Shown in pieces: positions 19,443 through 30,994 of a stretch of DNA of 40,681 bases. The notes below the pieces were generated by a model. That model did not search any database. It saw only the letters and a program-made list of their open reading frames with translations, and was not told the DNA's origin. The DNA is from Polymorphobacter multimanifer (GTDB lineage: Bacteria; Pseudomonadota; Alphaproteobacteria; Sphingomonadales; Sphingomonadaceae), in assembly GCF_014205635.1 (NCBI RefSeq), contig NZ_JACIIV010000007.1, positions 123,052 through 163,732 of the forward strand, written 5' to 3'. The position numbers and the translations under genes are program-made. Every line of letters begins with the position of its first letter. Position 1 is the stretch's first letter.

Positions 19443-20204
19443 ATGCGCCAGATTTCCCTTGCCACCGCCTTCCTCGCCACTGCTGCAATGGCTTCTCCCT
19501 CGCTTGCCGTGACCAACCTCATCAAGAACGGCAGCTTCGAGCAGGGTCCTGCCGGCGCGGACGGCTTTGTGGGCTGGACGCTCATCAACACGCCGGACGG
19601 TGTGCCGTCGCAGGACCAGCGCGCATCGGTGATCAACTACAACAGCACCGCGCAATATCCGACGAGCGCCTTTGGCGAGTCGGTGGCTCCGGACAACACA
19701 GCCTCGGCCAGCCCCGATGCCGTCGGCACCAAGGCCGCCTATTTCGTCGGTGACTTCTCGCTCAACGAGACCATCGCGCAGTTGACCTACCTCAACCCCG
19801 GCAACTACCGCGTCGGCTTCAGCTATTATCTCACCGAGAACGGCCTCGCCAATGTCGGCAACAGCACATTCCAGGCGACAATCCTCGATATTCCGGTTGC
19901 CTCGACGATTATCGATGCCAATTCGCCGTCGCGCGTCTGGCAATATGCCAGCGGTGTCGGCCAGATCACCGCCGCTGGCCACTACAACACCTCGTTCGTC
20001 TTCAACTCGAACCAGTTCCCCTCCAAGGACATCGTGATCGACCGCGTCTTCGCCATCCGGACCACCGACATGGCCGATGTCATCATCCCCCCCACGCCGT
20101 CGTTCGTTCCCGAGCCAACAACCTGGGCGATGCTCGTTCTTGGCTTCGGCCTCGTGGGCACCAGCCTTCGCCGCCGGGCCACCTTGCAGACCGTGGTCGC
20201 CTGA
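19443..20204 (+). CDS. PEP-CTERM sorting-domain exported protein
   Basis: 253 residues from ATG 19443 (an in-frame TTG at 19431 is less likely). A signal peptide with cleavage near SLA (about residue 22) is followed by NLIKNGSFEQGP, an opening typical of beta-sandwich domains in PEP-CTERM proteins. The tail is PEPTTWAMLVLGFGLVG followed by LRRR: the PEPxxWA sorting signal, a membrane segment and a basic end. Family knowledge: such proteins are sorted by exosortase and often relate to exopolysaccharide or biofilm. No exosortase gene is in the window. It stands alone, with an AT-rich leader at 19349-19442 and a strong terminator behind it. Confidence 0.9.
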   Translation: MRQISLATAFLATAAMASPSLAVTNLIKNGSFEQGPAGADGFVGWTLINTPDGVPSQDQRASVINYNSTAQYPTSAFGESVAPDNTASASPDAVGTKAAYFVGDFSLNETIAQLTYLNPGNYRVGFSYYLTENGLANVGNSTFQATILDIPVASTIIDANSPSRVWQYASGVGQITAAGHYNTSFVFNSNQFPSKDIVIDRVFAIRTTDMADVIIPPTPSFVPEPTTWAMLVLGFGLVGTSLRRRATLQTVVA

Positions 20205-20240
20205 TCTCCCTGTTCCAGGCAAGACCATCGGCATGAAGAG

Positions 20241-20270
20241 CAGCGGGCGCCCATCGCCCGCTGTTTTTTT
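20241..20270 (+). terminator. Rho-independent terminator after the PEP-CTERM gene
   Basis: A perfect 9-bp GC-rich stem (CAGCGGGCG at 20241-20249, CGCCCGCTG at 20255-20263) with a 5-nt loop is followed directly by seven T (20264-20270). It lies 36 bp after the stop codon and isolates this gene from ilvB. Confidence 0.93.
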
Positions 20271-20314
20271 GCCTGAAACCCGGCAGACTTGTTCTTTTAT
20301 TGCGTGAATATGGG

Positions 20315-20343
20315 TTGACAGCGCAACTTGTGGTGCTTAGGTC
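20315..20343 (+). promoter_or_regulatory. candidate promoter of the ilvBNC operon
   Basis: A consensus TTGACA (20315-20320) is separated by exactly 17 nt from TAGGTC (20338-20343), about 45 nt before the ilvB ATG. The -10 box is weak. No leader peptide rich in Leu/Ile/Val was found between here and ilvB, so classical attenuation is not evident. Confidence 0.5.
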
Positions 20344-20388
20344 GCCGCTCTCCCGGCAATTGCCAGTAGCCCGAGTTCGAGCGTCGTC

Positions 20389-22160
20389 ATGTCAGCCATC
20401 CAGCCAGCCGATACAAGCCGTGAAATGACGGGCGCCGAAATCGTCGTGCAGGCGCTCATCGACCAGGGCGTCGACACTATCTTCGGCTATCCCGGCGGCG
20501 CCGTGCTCCCCATCTACGACGCGCTCTTCGCGGAAGGTCGGATCAAGCACATCCTCGTCCGCCACGAGCAGGCCGCCGTCCACGCCGCCGAAGGCTATGC
20601 CCGTTCCTCGGGCAAGGTCGGCGTGGTGCTCGTCACTTCGGGCCCCGGCGCCACCAATGCCGTTACCGGCATCACCGATGCGATGATGGACTCGATTCCG
20701 CTGGTGGTCATCACCGGCCAGGTGCCCACCCATCTCATCGGCACCGATGCCTTTCAGGAGTGCGACACGGTAGGCATCACCCGCCATTGCTCGAAGCACA
20801 ATTACCTCATCAAGGAGACGGCGCGCCTCGCTTCGGCGCTGCACGAGGCCTTTTACATCGCGCGCTCGGGCCGCCCCGGCCCGGTGGTGATCGACATTCC
20901 CAAGGATGTGCAGATCATGCGTGGCCCCTATGCCGCCCCCACCGCCGCCGGCCACAAGACCTACAAGCCGCAGACGAAGGGGGACCAGACTGCCATCGAA
21001 ACCGCCGTCGAGATGCTCGCCGCCGCCGAGCGGCCGATTCTCTACACCGGCGGCGGTGTCATCAACTCCGGCCCGCATGCCACCACGCTGCTGCGCGCGC
21101 TCGCAGCACTCACCGGCGCTCCCGTCACCTCGACGCTGATGGGCCTCGGCACGATGGAGCACCGGCACAAGCAGTTCCTCGGCATGCTCGGCATGCATGG
21201 GTCCTACGAAGCAAACATGGCGATGAACCGCTGCGACCTGATGCTCTGCATCGGCGCCCGCTTCGATGATCGCGTGACCGGCCGGCTCGATGCCTTTTCG
21301 CCGCATTCGAAGAAGATCCACATCGATATCGACCGCTCGTCGATCAACAAGACCGTGCGTGTCGATCTCGGCATCGTCGGCGATGTCGGCAGCGTCTTGG
21401 AAGACATGCTGGCGCTGTGGAAAGCCCGCGGCCACGCCGCACAGGACCTCGAACCCTGGTGGGCGGACATTGCCGGCTGGCGTGCGCGCGATTGCTTCGG
21501 GTTCAAGCAGCAAGGCCCTGCCCTGCTGCCGCAAAAGGCCATCCAGCGGCTGTGGGAAAAAACCCGCGATCAGGCGCCGATCATCTCCACCGAAGTCGGC
21601 CAGCATCAGATGTGGGCCGCCCAGCACTTCGGCTTCGACGCCCCCAACAAATGGCTCACCTCGGGTGGGCTGGGCACGATGGGCTATGGCCTGCCCGCCG
21701 CGATCGGCGCCCAGCTCGCCAACCCGGGCGCGCTCGTCATCGACATTGCCGGCGAAGCCAGCATCCAGATGAACATCCAGGAGCTCGGCACCGCCACCCA
21801 GTACCGGCTGCCGGTGAAGATCTTCATCATCAATAACGAATACATGGGCATGGTCCGCCAGTGGCAGGAATTGAACCACGGCGGCCGCTACAGCGAATCC
21901 TATTCGGACAGCCTGCCCGATTTCGTCAAGCTCGCCGAAGCCTATGGCTGGAAAGGCATCACCATCAACGGCCCCGACGATCTCGACGCCGGGATCGATG
22001 CGATGCTCGCCCATGATGGCCCGGTCGTCGTCGATTGCCGTGTCACCAAGCTCGCCAACTGCTTCCCGATGATCCCGAGCGGGGCTGCCCACACCGACAT
22101 GATGCTCGAAGGCGAAGCCCCGCCCACTTCGGAGCCTGATGAAGACGCGAAGGCGCTGGT

Positions 22161-22164
<4 letters not shown>
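20389..22164 (+). CDS. ilvB: acetolactate synthase large (catalytic) subunit
   Basis: 591 residues. ThDP- and FAD-dependent condensation of pyruvate with pyruvate or 2-ketobutyrate, the first common step of Val/Leu/Ile synthesis. Seen: ALIDQGVDTIFGYPGGAVLP, RHEQAAVHAAEGYAR (catalytic Glu), TSGPGATN, GRPGPVVIDIPKDVQ, RFDDRVTGR, and the ThDP/Mg region AGEASIQMNIQEL...INNEYMGMVRQWQ. In that region the residue that is Asp in the usual GD(G/A)S motif reads Glu. Start ATG 20389 has a weak ribosome site; ATG 20425 (MTGAEIVVQ) is a possible shorter start. It heads the operon with ilvN and ilvC. Confidence 0.96.
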
Positions 22165-24012
<1,848 letters not shown>

Positions 24013-24014
24013 GA

Positions 24015-24046
24015 GCCTCCGGCGGGCAGGGGGCGGCGCCCCCTGC
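24015..24046. repeat. intergenic palindromic element, GCCTCCGGCGG type, copy 1
   Basis: GCCTCCGGCGG is followed by a near-perfect palindrome (GCAGGGGGCG at 24026-24035, CGCCCCCTGC at 24037-24046) and then ACCCC, immediately after the ilvC stop. The same arrangement occurs at 38095-38124. It could act as a bidirectional terminator between convergent genes. Confidence 0.7.
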
Positions 24047-24081
24047 ACCCCTGACTTGGCGCCAACACCAACCTCTCCGTC

Positions 24082-24102
24082 GCCCCGGGCTTGTCCCGGG
24101 GC
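24082..24102. repeat. CCCGGG-CTTGT-CCCGGG palindrome between ilvC and tspO
   Basis: Perfect 8-bp arms GCCCCGGG (24082-24089) and CCCGGGGC (24095-24102) enclose CTTGT. Palindromes of this kind recur between genes in alphaproteobacterial genomes (from memory). There is no T-run; a terminator role for the convergent genes is plausible. Confidence 0.6.
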
Positions 24103-24129
24103 CCAAGGACAGGCTTCCCCTCAGCCTCC

Positions 24130-24600
24130 TCACCGCGGGTTGAGGTCGACAACTTTCCAGTTCAGCGACGCCGCAAACGCCACCCAGCCGAGATAGGGCA
24201 GGATCAGCAGCGCTGCGAGCTGGTCGATCGGCCATAGCCCGATCACCATCGCCAGCACCGAGGCCCAGAGGAACGGCACTTCGATAAGCGCCCAATCGGG
24301 CCGTTGCAGCTTGAAGAACAACGGGCTCCAGAGCAGGTGGAAAAGGCCGTTCACCCCGAACAGGATCAGCACATCGGCCTGCTGCGCCGGGGTGCCGGCG
24401 TTCCAGGCGCGCACGGCGGCCCAGGCGGCGAGTCCGAGGATGATCGTCCACCCCGGCCCGAAGGCCCAGCCGGGTGGTTGCCATGATGGCTTGCGGAGCT
24501 TGGCATACCAGTCCGCGCGCGGCGTCATCAGCCCGCCGATCAGGCATAGCGCGACCATCCAGGCGATGGCGGCGATCAAGGGCAGGTTGAGATCGGCCAC
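24130..24600 (-). CDS. tspO: TspO/MBR-family tryptophan-rich sensory protein
   Basis: 156 residues from GTG 24600, chosen over an upstream GTG at 24642 because AGGCG lies about 6 nt before it and the length then fits the family. Five hydrophobic helices and the conserved LRKPSWQPPGWAFGPGWTI, N..FHLLWSPLFF and PYLGWVAFAASLNW motifs identify TspO, an outer-membrane or membrane porphyrin/cholesterol-binding protein. In Rhodobacter it tunes pigment gene expression. It is convergent with ilvC. Confidence 0.93.
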   Translation of the reverse strand: MADLNLPLIAAIAWMVALCLIGGLMTPRADWYAKLRKPSWQPPGWAFGPGWTIILGLAAWAAVRAWNAGTPAQQADVLILFGVNGLFHLLWSPLFFKLQRPDWALIEVPFLWASVLAMVIGLWPIDQLAALLILPYLGWVAFAASLNWKVVDLNPR

Positions 24601-24677
24601 GGACGCGCCTCGCTTTCGTCGGCCACTATGCCGGACGCCCACTCAACATGATAGGGCAGCGCGCCTCACCAGCGACC

Positions 24678-25172
24678 TCATGCCTCGCGCTGCCCCTTCG
24701 GCGTGCGAGGGCGGCGCTGCGCCAGCAGGCCGGCGCGCACGCGCACGCTGGTGAGCGCGATGCGGATTTCGAAGAGGAACAGCCCGAGCCCGCCGGCGAG
24801 CAGCACGATTGCGCCAAGAAAAAGCCAGATCACCGCCTGCGCCCAGCCGAGATCGGCGATTTCGCCGACGAACAGGATGGCGATGACGATGCACACCAGA
24901 AACGCCGACGCCGTGCACAGCGCGATCGAGATGTTGACCGCCCCCATCCGCCGATCGAGGATCGCGAGATCGTCAAGCGCCACCAGCCGCCGCTCGTCGC
25001 CCCCCGCCTGCGTCGCCCCCATCAGCTCGGCCTCGAGCGCGCGGGCGCGGTCGACGACCCGCGCCAGCCGCGAGATCAGCACGTTGAGAATGGCACCGAT
25101 GGCAGTGAGCAGGAACACCGGGGTGACGGCCAGCTGGATATTCTGGGCGATGCCCGCGATCGGCTCGCCCAT
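24678..25172 (-). CDS. DUF2721 family membrane protein
   Basis: 164 residues starting at ATG 25172, which overlaps the stop of the Rieske gene (TGATG). Three predicted membrane segments are visible: VTPVFLLTAIGAILNVL near 16-32, ISIALCTASAFLVCIVIAILF in the middle, and VIWLFLGAIVLLAGGLGLFLF near the end. A soluble loop between the first two contains ARVVDRARALEAEL. This fits DUF2721 (PF11026), whose function is unknown. The overlap suggests co-translation with the oxygenase. Confidence 0.8.
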   Translation of the reverse strand: MGEPIAGIAQNIQLAVTPVFLLTAIGAILNVLISRLARVVDRARALEAELMGATQAGGDERRLVALDDLAILDRRMGAVNISIALCTASAFLVCIVIAILFVGEIADLGWAQAVIWLFLGAIVLLAGGLGLFLFEIRIALTSVRVRAGLLAQRRPRTPKGQREA

Positions 25173-26332
25173 CAAGCGATCAAGCCATCGATCGTGGCGG
25201 CGAAGCGCGCAATGCCCTGCTCGAGCCCGCCCAGCGTGACATGCGCCACCGCGCCCGACGCCAGACCCTGCTGGCCGAGGGAAGCGGCACGGAAATCCTC
25301 GCCCGCAAAGACTTGTCTGTCGAGCAAGGCCCAGCTCTTCGCCCAATGCGCTTCCTCCTCCGGCGTGGCCGGCGGGCGCGGGATGAGCATGAAGTCCTCG
25401 ACCAGCGTGCAATCGACCGCTTGCGGCATCAGCACCATGATGTTGAGATAGTCAGGCGAGGCGACGATCACGCAAGCGGGCACAAGCTGATAGGCGAAGG
25501 TCACCGCGCGGCGCACCTGCGCCATGTCCTCGAAATCACACCCTCCGAGCGCCGCCAGCCGCCCGACCGCCGAGCGTGCGTGCGGGCCGATGGTGTCCCC
25601 GGTCGTCACCCCATCCTGGAAGAAGCGGCCGATCGACCCCGAGTGCAGCCGCGCCACATGATAGCTCTCCAGAAACGCATCCATGATGAGCTTCCAGTTC
25701 GCCGCCACCTTGTGCGTGGCGCGGGCGTAAAGATGCTGGCCGGCAAACCCGAGCGCATCGAAATCCGCCGCCAGATCGCCGGCGGCATGACCGAAATCAT
25801 AGTCGCGGGTCCGGTCGAGCCCGGCCCAGATCAGCCCGCCCGCCTCCATGCTCGGCAACGGCACCAGTCCATGCGCCGCCTTGTCGAGCCCCGGAAAGGT
25901 CTCGCTGCGCGGCACCCCCTTCAGGCTGCCGTCCATCGCATAGGACCAGGCATGATAGGGGCAGGTCATCAGCCCCTTCACCCCCTCGCACCCCTCCACC
26001 AGCCGCGTGCCGCGGTGCCGGCAGACATTGAGGAACACGCGCGCCACCCCCTGCCTGTCGCGCGCCAGCAGCAGTGGCAGGCCGAAGCCATCGTGCGGCA
26101 CCGCCATCCCCGGCTCGGGCAGCAGCGCGGAAGGAGCGAGCACCACCGGATGCGCGCGGAACAGCCGGTCGATCTCGCGCGCATATCGGTCCGTGCAAGT
26201 ATAGGCACTCGCCGGCACCATCGTCAGCATCGCCGGTGCTGCGACCCCGGCGGCGGCGGGCATCGCGGCCGCCAGCCGGGTCTGGCCCGGCGTGGGGCGG
26301 GCAATGGGGGCGTAAACGTCCATGCCAGCCAT
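25172..26332 (-). CDS. Rieske 2Fe-2S aromatic-ring-hydroxylating oxygenase, alpha subunit type
   Basis: 386 residues. Rieske cluster ligands CRH (Cys104, His106) and CPYH (Cys124, His127). The catalytic domain has [19 protein letters not shown] with mononuclear-iron ligands His225 and His230. The family hydroxylates or demethylates aromatic, amine or other substrates and needs a reductase, which is not encoded nearby. The substrate cannot be named. ATG 26332 has AAAGG six nt upstream; ATG 26323 is an alternative. The first 40 residues are Ala/Pro-rich and unlike the Rieske core. Confidence 0.9.
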   Translation of the reverse strand: MAGMDVYAPIARPTPGQTRLAAAMPAAAGVAAPAMLTMVPASAYTCTDRYAREIDRLFRAHPVVLAPSALLPEPGMAVPHDGFGLPLLLARDRQGVARVFLNVCRHRGTRLVEGCEGVKGLMTCPYHAWSYAMDGSLKGVPRSETFPGLDKAAHGLVPLPSMEAGGLIWAGLDRTRDYDFGHAAGDLAADFDALGFAGQHLYARATHKVAANWKLIMDAFLESYHVARLHSGSIGRFFQDGVTTGDTIGPHARSAVGRLAALGGCDFEDMAQVRRAVTFAYQLVPACVIVASPDYLNIMVLMPQAVDCTLVEDFMLIPRPPATPEEEAHWAKSWALLDRQVFAGEDFRAASLGQQGLASGAVAHVTLGGLEQGIARFAATIDGLIA

Positions 26333-26400
26333 CCTAGACCTTTCGGGCGTGCCCGCAAATGCCGTCTGGCGGTGCGCAATTCGCCCGCTACAGTCCCTGC

Positions 26401-27711
26401 ATGACCCTCGACACCCCCGAAATACCCTCCGACTGGCGCCGGCACCTCCCGCAATCGGTTCGCCCCTATACCGAAGCTGCCCCGCTCGCGGCCCTGGCGC
26501 TGGGCATTTCCTCGGGCTTCCCCTTCGCCATGATCGGCGCCACCCTCACCACGAGACTGGCGCAGGACGGCATCGACAAAAAGGCCGTCACCGCGTTCAG
26601 CCTCGCGTTTCTGGTGTATAATTTCAAATGGTTATGGGCCTGGATGGTCGATGGCGTCCGCCTTCCCCTCCTCGGCCACCTTGGCCAGCGCGTCTCCTGG
26701 CTCATCTTCTCCGGCTTCCTCGCCATCGCCGCCGTCACCAACCTCGCCCTCGCCGACCCGGCCGCCAGCCTCTTCTACACCGCCATCGCCGCCGTGCTCG
26801 TGGGTGCGGCAGGCGCCACCTTCGACATCGTCATCGACGCCTATCGCATTGAATTGCTTGAGCCTCGCCAGCTCGGCGTCGGCTCGGGGATGAGCCAATA
26901 TGGCTGGCGCATCGGCAGCGTGGCAGCCGGCGCCCTGGCGCTGGTGCTAGCCTCGCGGGTGGGGTGGAGCATCGCCTATCTCGCCTGCGCCGGCTTCGCA
27001 CTTCCCGCCATGATCACCGGGCTCATCATGAAGGAGCCGCCGCGCCGGCTGATCGTGCAGGCCAAGCGCGGAATAACCGAGGTCTGGCAATCGGTTATCG
27101 GCCCCATCGCCGAGTTTTTCCAGCGCGCGGGTGCGGGGCTGGTGCTGTTGTTCATCCTCCTTCACAAGATCGGCGACACGCTGGCCAACCTCACCTTCCG
27201 GCTGCTGTTCGATGATCTGGGCTACACCAACGACGAAATCGCCATATACGATGTCGGCATGGGCTTCTGGGCCTATCTGATCGGCATCTTCATTGGCGGA
27301 ATCCTCTACACGCGCATGGGGTTGCGCCGTTCGGTGCTGCTCAGCCTGGTGCTGATGGGCGTCTCCAACCTGAGCTTCGCCGGGCTGGCGGCGGCGGGGC
27401 ACAACAATTGGGCCATGGCTGCAGCGATCGGCTTCGAGAACATTGCCAGCGGCATCGGTGGCGTGTGCCTCGTCGCCTATTTCTCGGTGCTGTGCGACCT
27501 CCGCTTCACCGCCAGCCAATATGCGATGATCTCGGCCGCCACCTCGATCGTGGGCCGCTTCCTCACCGGCACCACCGCCGGCGGCCTCATCGAAACAATG
27601 GGTTACGTCAACTTTTACCTGCTCACCACGCTGGCCGCACTGCCGGGCATCCTGCTGTTCCTCTGGCTGATGCGCACCGGGCTGGTCGAGGAACCTCCCA
27701 CCAGCCTGTAA
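26401..27711 (+). CDS. AmpG-like major facilitator transporter
   Basis: 436 residues from ATG 26401; an ATG at 26359 would add 14. Twelve hydrophobic segments. [15 protein letters not shown] near the N-terminus, [33 protein letters not shown] and SQYGWRIGS are characteristic of the PAT/AmpG branch, which imports anhydro-muropeptides for cell-wall recycling. The gene lies divergent from the Rieske gene (68 bp between starts). No amp regulator or beta-lactamase lies nearby, so a link to resistance should not be inferred. Confidence 0.85.
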   Translation: MTLDTPEIPSDWRRHLPQSVRPYTEAAPLAALALGISSGFPFAMIGATLTTRLAQDGIDKKAVTAFSLAFLVYNFKWLWAWMVDGVRLPLLGHLGQRVSWLIFSGFLAIAAVTNLALADPAASLFYTAIAAVLVGAAGATFDIVIDAYRIELLEPRQLGVGSGMSQYGWRIGSVAAGALALVLASRVGWSIAYLACAGFALPAMITGLIMKEPPRRLIVQAKRGITEVWQSVIGPIAEFFQRAGAGLVLLFILLHKIGDTLANLTFRLLFDDLGYTNDEIAIYDVGMGFWAYLIGIFIGGILYTRMGLRRSVLLSLVLMGVSNLSFAGLAAAGHNNWAMAAAIGFENIASGIGGVCLVAYFSVLCDLRFTASQYAMISAATSIVGRFLTGTTAGGLIETMGYVNFYLLTTLAALPGILLFLWLMRTGLVEEPPTSL

Positions 27712-27761
27712 CAATTCTCCGCTAGGGGCTGCGCAGGGGCAAACCAACGGAGCCGCATGCC

Positions 27762-28607
27762 ATGGGCCTTCCTTTCAGCCGGCCGACCGCCGTGCCATCG
27801 CAACTGCTGGCGCAAGCCCCCGCCATCCACAGGGTGGGGCAACTCGATGTGCGGCTGGCGGTTTCAGAGGCGGAAGTGGCAGCCGCACAGGCGCTGCGCT
27901 ACCAGATTTTCTATGACGAGATGGGCGCCCTCCCCAGCGCGCGCATGGCGGCGGTGCGGCGCGACATCGACGATTATGACGCGATTTGCGACCATTTGCT
28001 GGTCGTTGATCACGGCCTTGATGGCAGCCCGCAGGTGGTCGGCACCTATCGCCTGCTCCGCCAGTCGGTGGCGCAGGCACACCGCGGTTTCTACTCCGCA
28101 AGCGAGTATGATCTGGCGCCGCTTATCGCCAATTCCGGCCCGGCGAGCCAGTTGCTCGAGCTGGGGCGCAGCTGCGTGGCGCCGGCCTGGCGCAACAACA
28201 CCACCATCACCCTGCTCTGGCGCGGCATCGCCACCTATCTGCAACGCCACAGCATCGGCCATATGTTCGGCTGCGCCTCGCTGCACGGTGCCGAGCCGTT
28301 GCTCCACGCCGCCGAGCTGAGCTATCTCTATCACCATCATCTGGCCCCGCCCGAGCTGCGCGCTACCGCCCATGCCGGCAACCATGTGCCGATGAACCAG
28401 CTCGATCCCACCGCCATCGACAGTCGCGCCGCCGCCCGCGCGCTGCCGCCGCTCATCAAGGGCTATCTGCGGGTCGGTGCAATGGTGGGCAATGGCGGGT
28501 TTGTCGATGCCCAGTTCAATACCGTCGATGTGTTCGTGGTGATGCCCGTCGATCGCATCACCAGCCGTTATGCGGGGAAATTTGTCGGCGTGGGCGACGC
28601 GGAGTAA
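27762..28607 (+). CDS. GNAT-fold N-acyltransferase, OlsB-like
   Basis: 281 residues. Start ATG 27762 with GGAG about 8 nt upstream. LRYQIFYDEMGA, DDYDAICDHLLVVD, VGTYRLLR, LELGRSCVAPAWRNNTTITLLWRGI and GYLRVGAMVGNGGFVD...FNTVDVFVVMPV match the acyl-ACP-dependent acyltransferases that form lyso-ornithine lipid (OlsB; PF13444). Ornithine lipids are phosphate-free membrane lipids. The second enzyme, OlsA, is not adjacent, so the assignment rests on sequence alone. The downstream DsbA-like gene follows after 10 bp. Confidence 0.8.
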   Translation: MGLPFSRPTAVPSQLLAQAPAIHRVGQLDVRLAVSEAEVAAAQALRYQIFYDEMGALPSARMAAVRRDIDDYDAICDHLLVVDHGLDGSPQVVGTYRLLRQSVAQAHRGFYSASEYDLAPLIANSGPASQLLELGRSCVAPAWRNNTTITLLWRGIATYLQRHSIGHMFGCASLHGAEPLLHAAELSYLYHHHLAPPELRATAHAGNHVPMNQLDPTAIDSRAAARALPPLIKGYLRVGAMVGNGGFVDAQFNTVDVFVVMPVDRITSRYAGKFVGVGDAE

Positions 28608-28617
28608 GATCGCCGCC

Positions 28618-29268
28618 ATGCGCTTGAGAATCGACTTCGTTTCCGATGTGATGTGCCCCTGGTGCGTGGTGGGGCTGAAGTCGCTCGAAACCGCCCTTGC
28701 CGATGCCGCCGACGTGGTGACGTCCGAGCTCCACTTCCAGCCGTTCGAGCTCAACCCCGGCATGGCGCCCGAGGGCGAGAACACCGCCGAGCATATCGCC
28801 CGCAAATACGGGTCGGACCAGGCACGCACCGCTGCAAGCCGCGGCGCACTCAGACAGGCGGCCGAAGCCGCCGGCTTCACGATCAATTCCGGGCCCGACA
28901 GCCGCATCTGGAACAGCTTCGATTGCCACCGCCTGCTGCATTGGGCGGGGCTGGCGTCTCCCGCCGCCCAGCGCGCGCTCAAGCTGGCCCTGTTCACGGC
29001 GCATTTCACCCAAGGCGCGCTGATGAACGAGAGCGAGACGCTGGTGGCGGCAGCCGCTGCGGCCGGGCTTGATGGCGGAGCAGCGCGCGAAGTCCTGGCT
29101 TCGGGGCGCTACGCCGAAGAGGTGCGCAGCGCCCAGGCGCAGTGGCGCGCGGCGGACATCAACGCCGTGCCCGCTATCGTCTTCAATGGCCAGTATCTGG
29201 TGCTCGGTGCGCAGCCGCCTGAAACCTTCGAGGCGGTGATCCGCAAGATTGCCGCAAAGGCTGCCTGA
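28618..29268 (+). CDS. DsbA-family oxidoreductase, FrnE-like
   Basis: 216 residues from ATG 28618. The thioredoxin-like active site CPWC is at 13-16 (FVSDVMCPWCVVG), and the cis-Pro loop is INAVPAIVFNGQYLVLGAQPPE. There is no signal peptide, so it is cytoplasmic, as for FrnE (PF01323), a disulfide isomerase linked to oxidative stress tolerance. It follows the OlsB-like gene closely and is probably co-transcribed with it. Confidence 0.9.
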   Translation: MRLRIDFVSDVMCPWCVVGLKSLETALADAADVVTSELHFQPFELNPGMAPEGENTAEHIARKYGSDQARTAASRGALRQAAEAAGFTINSGPDSRIWNSFDCHRLLHWAGLASPAAQRALKLALFTAHFTQGALMNESETLVAAAAAAGLDGGAAREVLASGRYAEEVRSAQAQWRAADINAVPAIVFNGQYLVLGAQPPETFEAVIRKIAAKAA

Positions 29269-29367
29269 CCGGCTTTTGCCGGCCTGCCCTTGCATCTGCG
29301 ACAATTTCAGGCTTTGCCGATGCACCGCCAAGCGCCTAGCGGAGAGGCGCACTATCAGGACAGACAC

Positions 29368-30993
29368 ATGACCCGCAAATCGGCAATCGTCATCGGCTCC
29401 GGCATCGGCGGCATTTCCTGCGCGATGCGGCTGCAGAGCCTCGGCTTCGACACGCAGATTGTCGAAAAGCTCGATGCACCGGGCGGCCGCGCCTATGTGC
29501 GCCGGGTCGATGGCTTCACCTTCGACATGGGGCCGACGGTGCTCACCGTGCCGCACTTCATCGAGGAGCTTTTCAGCCTTGAGCGCGACCATGCGATGCT
29601 CGGCGAGCCCGATTTTCCGGCGCATGTGCTCGACGAGAACAGTCGCATCCGCGAGGGCAACAGCGGCGGCCCCAATACCAGCAAATATCTGGACGTGATG
29701 CCGATCCTGCCGTTTTACCGCATCTATTTCGATGACGGCACTTTCTTCGATTATGATGGCGATCCGGTGAGCACCCGCGAGCAGATCAAGCGCCTCGCCC
29801 CCGAAGATCTGGAAGGGTACGAGGCGTTTCACGAGCAGGCGCGCGCCATCTTCAAGCGCGGCTTCCTCGAGCTCGGCTACACCTATTTCGGCAGCCTGGG
29901 CTCGATGCTCGGCGTGGTGCCCGATCTGCTCAAGCTGGGCGCGGTGCAGCCGCTGTTCAGCCTGATCAGCAAGTATTTCAAGTCCGACAAGATGCGCCAG
30001 GTGTTCAGCTTCGAGCCGCTGCTGGTGGGCGGCAACCCGCTCAAGGTGCCCGCCATTTATGCGATGATCCATTTCGTCGAGAAGACCTGGGGAATCCATT
30101 ATGCCAAGGGCGGCACCGGGGCGCTGGTGGCGGCGATGGTGAAGAAATACGAGGAAATGGGCGGCAAGCTCCACCTCAATGCCGAAGTGGGGCAGATCGA
30201 TGTCGAGAAGCGTGCCGGCAAGCGCGTTGCCACCGGGGTGACGCTCCGCGATGGTCGCACCATGACGGCGGATATCGTGGTGTCGAACGCCGATTATGCG
30301 ACCACTTATCTCAAGATGGTCGACAAGAAATATCGGACGATCAATCGCGACGCGCTGGTGAAATTCCGCAAGCAGTCGATGTCGCTGATGGTCATCTACT
30401 TCGGTTACGAGAAGCGCGACAATGATCCCGAGCTGCGCCACCACAACATCATCCTCGGCCCCCGCTACGAAGCGCTGCTCACCGAGATTTTCGACACCAA
30501 GGTGATGAGCAAGGATTTTTCGCAGTATCTGCACATCCCCACGCTCACCGATCCGAGCATGGCACCCGACGGCCATCATGCCGCCTACACGCTGATCCCG
30601 GTGCCCAACAACCAGTCCGACATCGACTGGTCGGTGGAGGGCGACCGGCTGTGCGACCGGGTGATGACCTTCCTCGAAGAACGCAATTACATTCCCGACC
30701 TCAAGGCGCGGCTGAAGCACAAGAGCTTCGTGACGCCCGACTATTTCGAGCAGGTGCTGGGCTCCCATGTCGGCAATGGCTTCGGTGTCGAGCCGGTGCT
30801 TACCCAGACCGCGTTCTTCCGCCCGCACAACAAGTCCGAGGATATCAGCAACCTCTATCTCGTCGGCCAGGGCACCCAGCCCGGCGGCGGCACGCCGTCG
30901 GTGATGATGTCTGCCAAGATGACGGTGCGCGAGATTGCCCGCGATCTGGCAATCGACGCGAGCATCGTCAACGGAGTGCCGCAGGCGGCGTAA
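29368..30993 (+). CDS. crtI: CrtI-type phytoene desaturase
   Basis: 541 residues from ATG 29368, with AGGA 8 nt upstream. N-terminal FAD-binding GSGIGG (10-15), [26 protein letters not shown], and the C-terminal bacterial desaturase signature [18 protein letters not shown]. It introduces double bonds into phytoene toward lycopene or a related carotene. The protein is somewhat longer than typical CrtI (about 490-510), with insertions in the middle. crtB, crtY and crtZ are not adjacent. Its stop is 1 bp from that of the convergent fcl gene. Confidence 0.93.
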   Translation: MTRKSAIVIGSGIGGISCAMRLQSLGFDTQIVEKLDAPGGRAYVRRVDGFTFDMGPTVLTVPHFIEELFSLERDHAMLGEPDFPAHVLDENSRIREGNSGGPNTSKYLDVMPILPFYRIYFDDGTFFDYDGDPVSTREQIKRLAPEDLEGYEAFHEQARAIFKRGFLELGYTYFGSLGSMLGVVPDLLKLGAVQPLFSLISKYFKSDKMRQVFSFEPLLVGGNPLKVPAIYAMIHFVEKTWGIHYAKGGTGALVAAMVKKYEEMGGKLHLNAEVGQIDVEKRAGKRVATGVTLRDGRTMTADIVVSNADYATTYLKMVDKKYRTINRDALVKFRKQSMSLMVIYFGYEKRDNDPELRHHNIILGPRYEALLTEIFDTKVMSKDFSQYLHIPTLTDPSMAPDGHHAAYTLIPVPNNQSDIDWSVEGDRLCDRVMTFLEERNYIPDLKARLKHKSFVTPDYFEQVLGSHVGNGFGVEPVLTQTAFFRPHNKSEDISNLYLVGQGTQPGGGTPSVMMSAKMTVREIARDLAIDASIVNGVPQAA

Positions 30994-30994
30994 G

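Noticed and set aside
20344-20388. A leader peptide or attenuator before ilvB
   Set aside because: No short open frame rich in Leu, Ile or Val and no alternative hairpins followed by T-runs were found; the only terminator nearby belongs to the PEP-CTERM gene.
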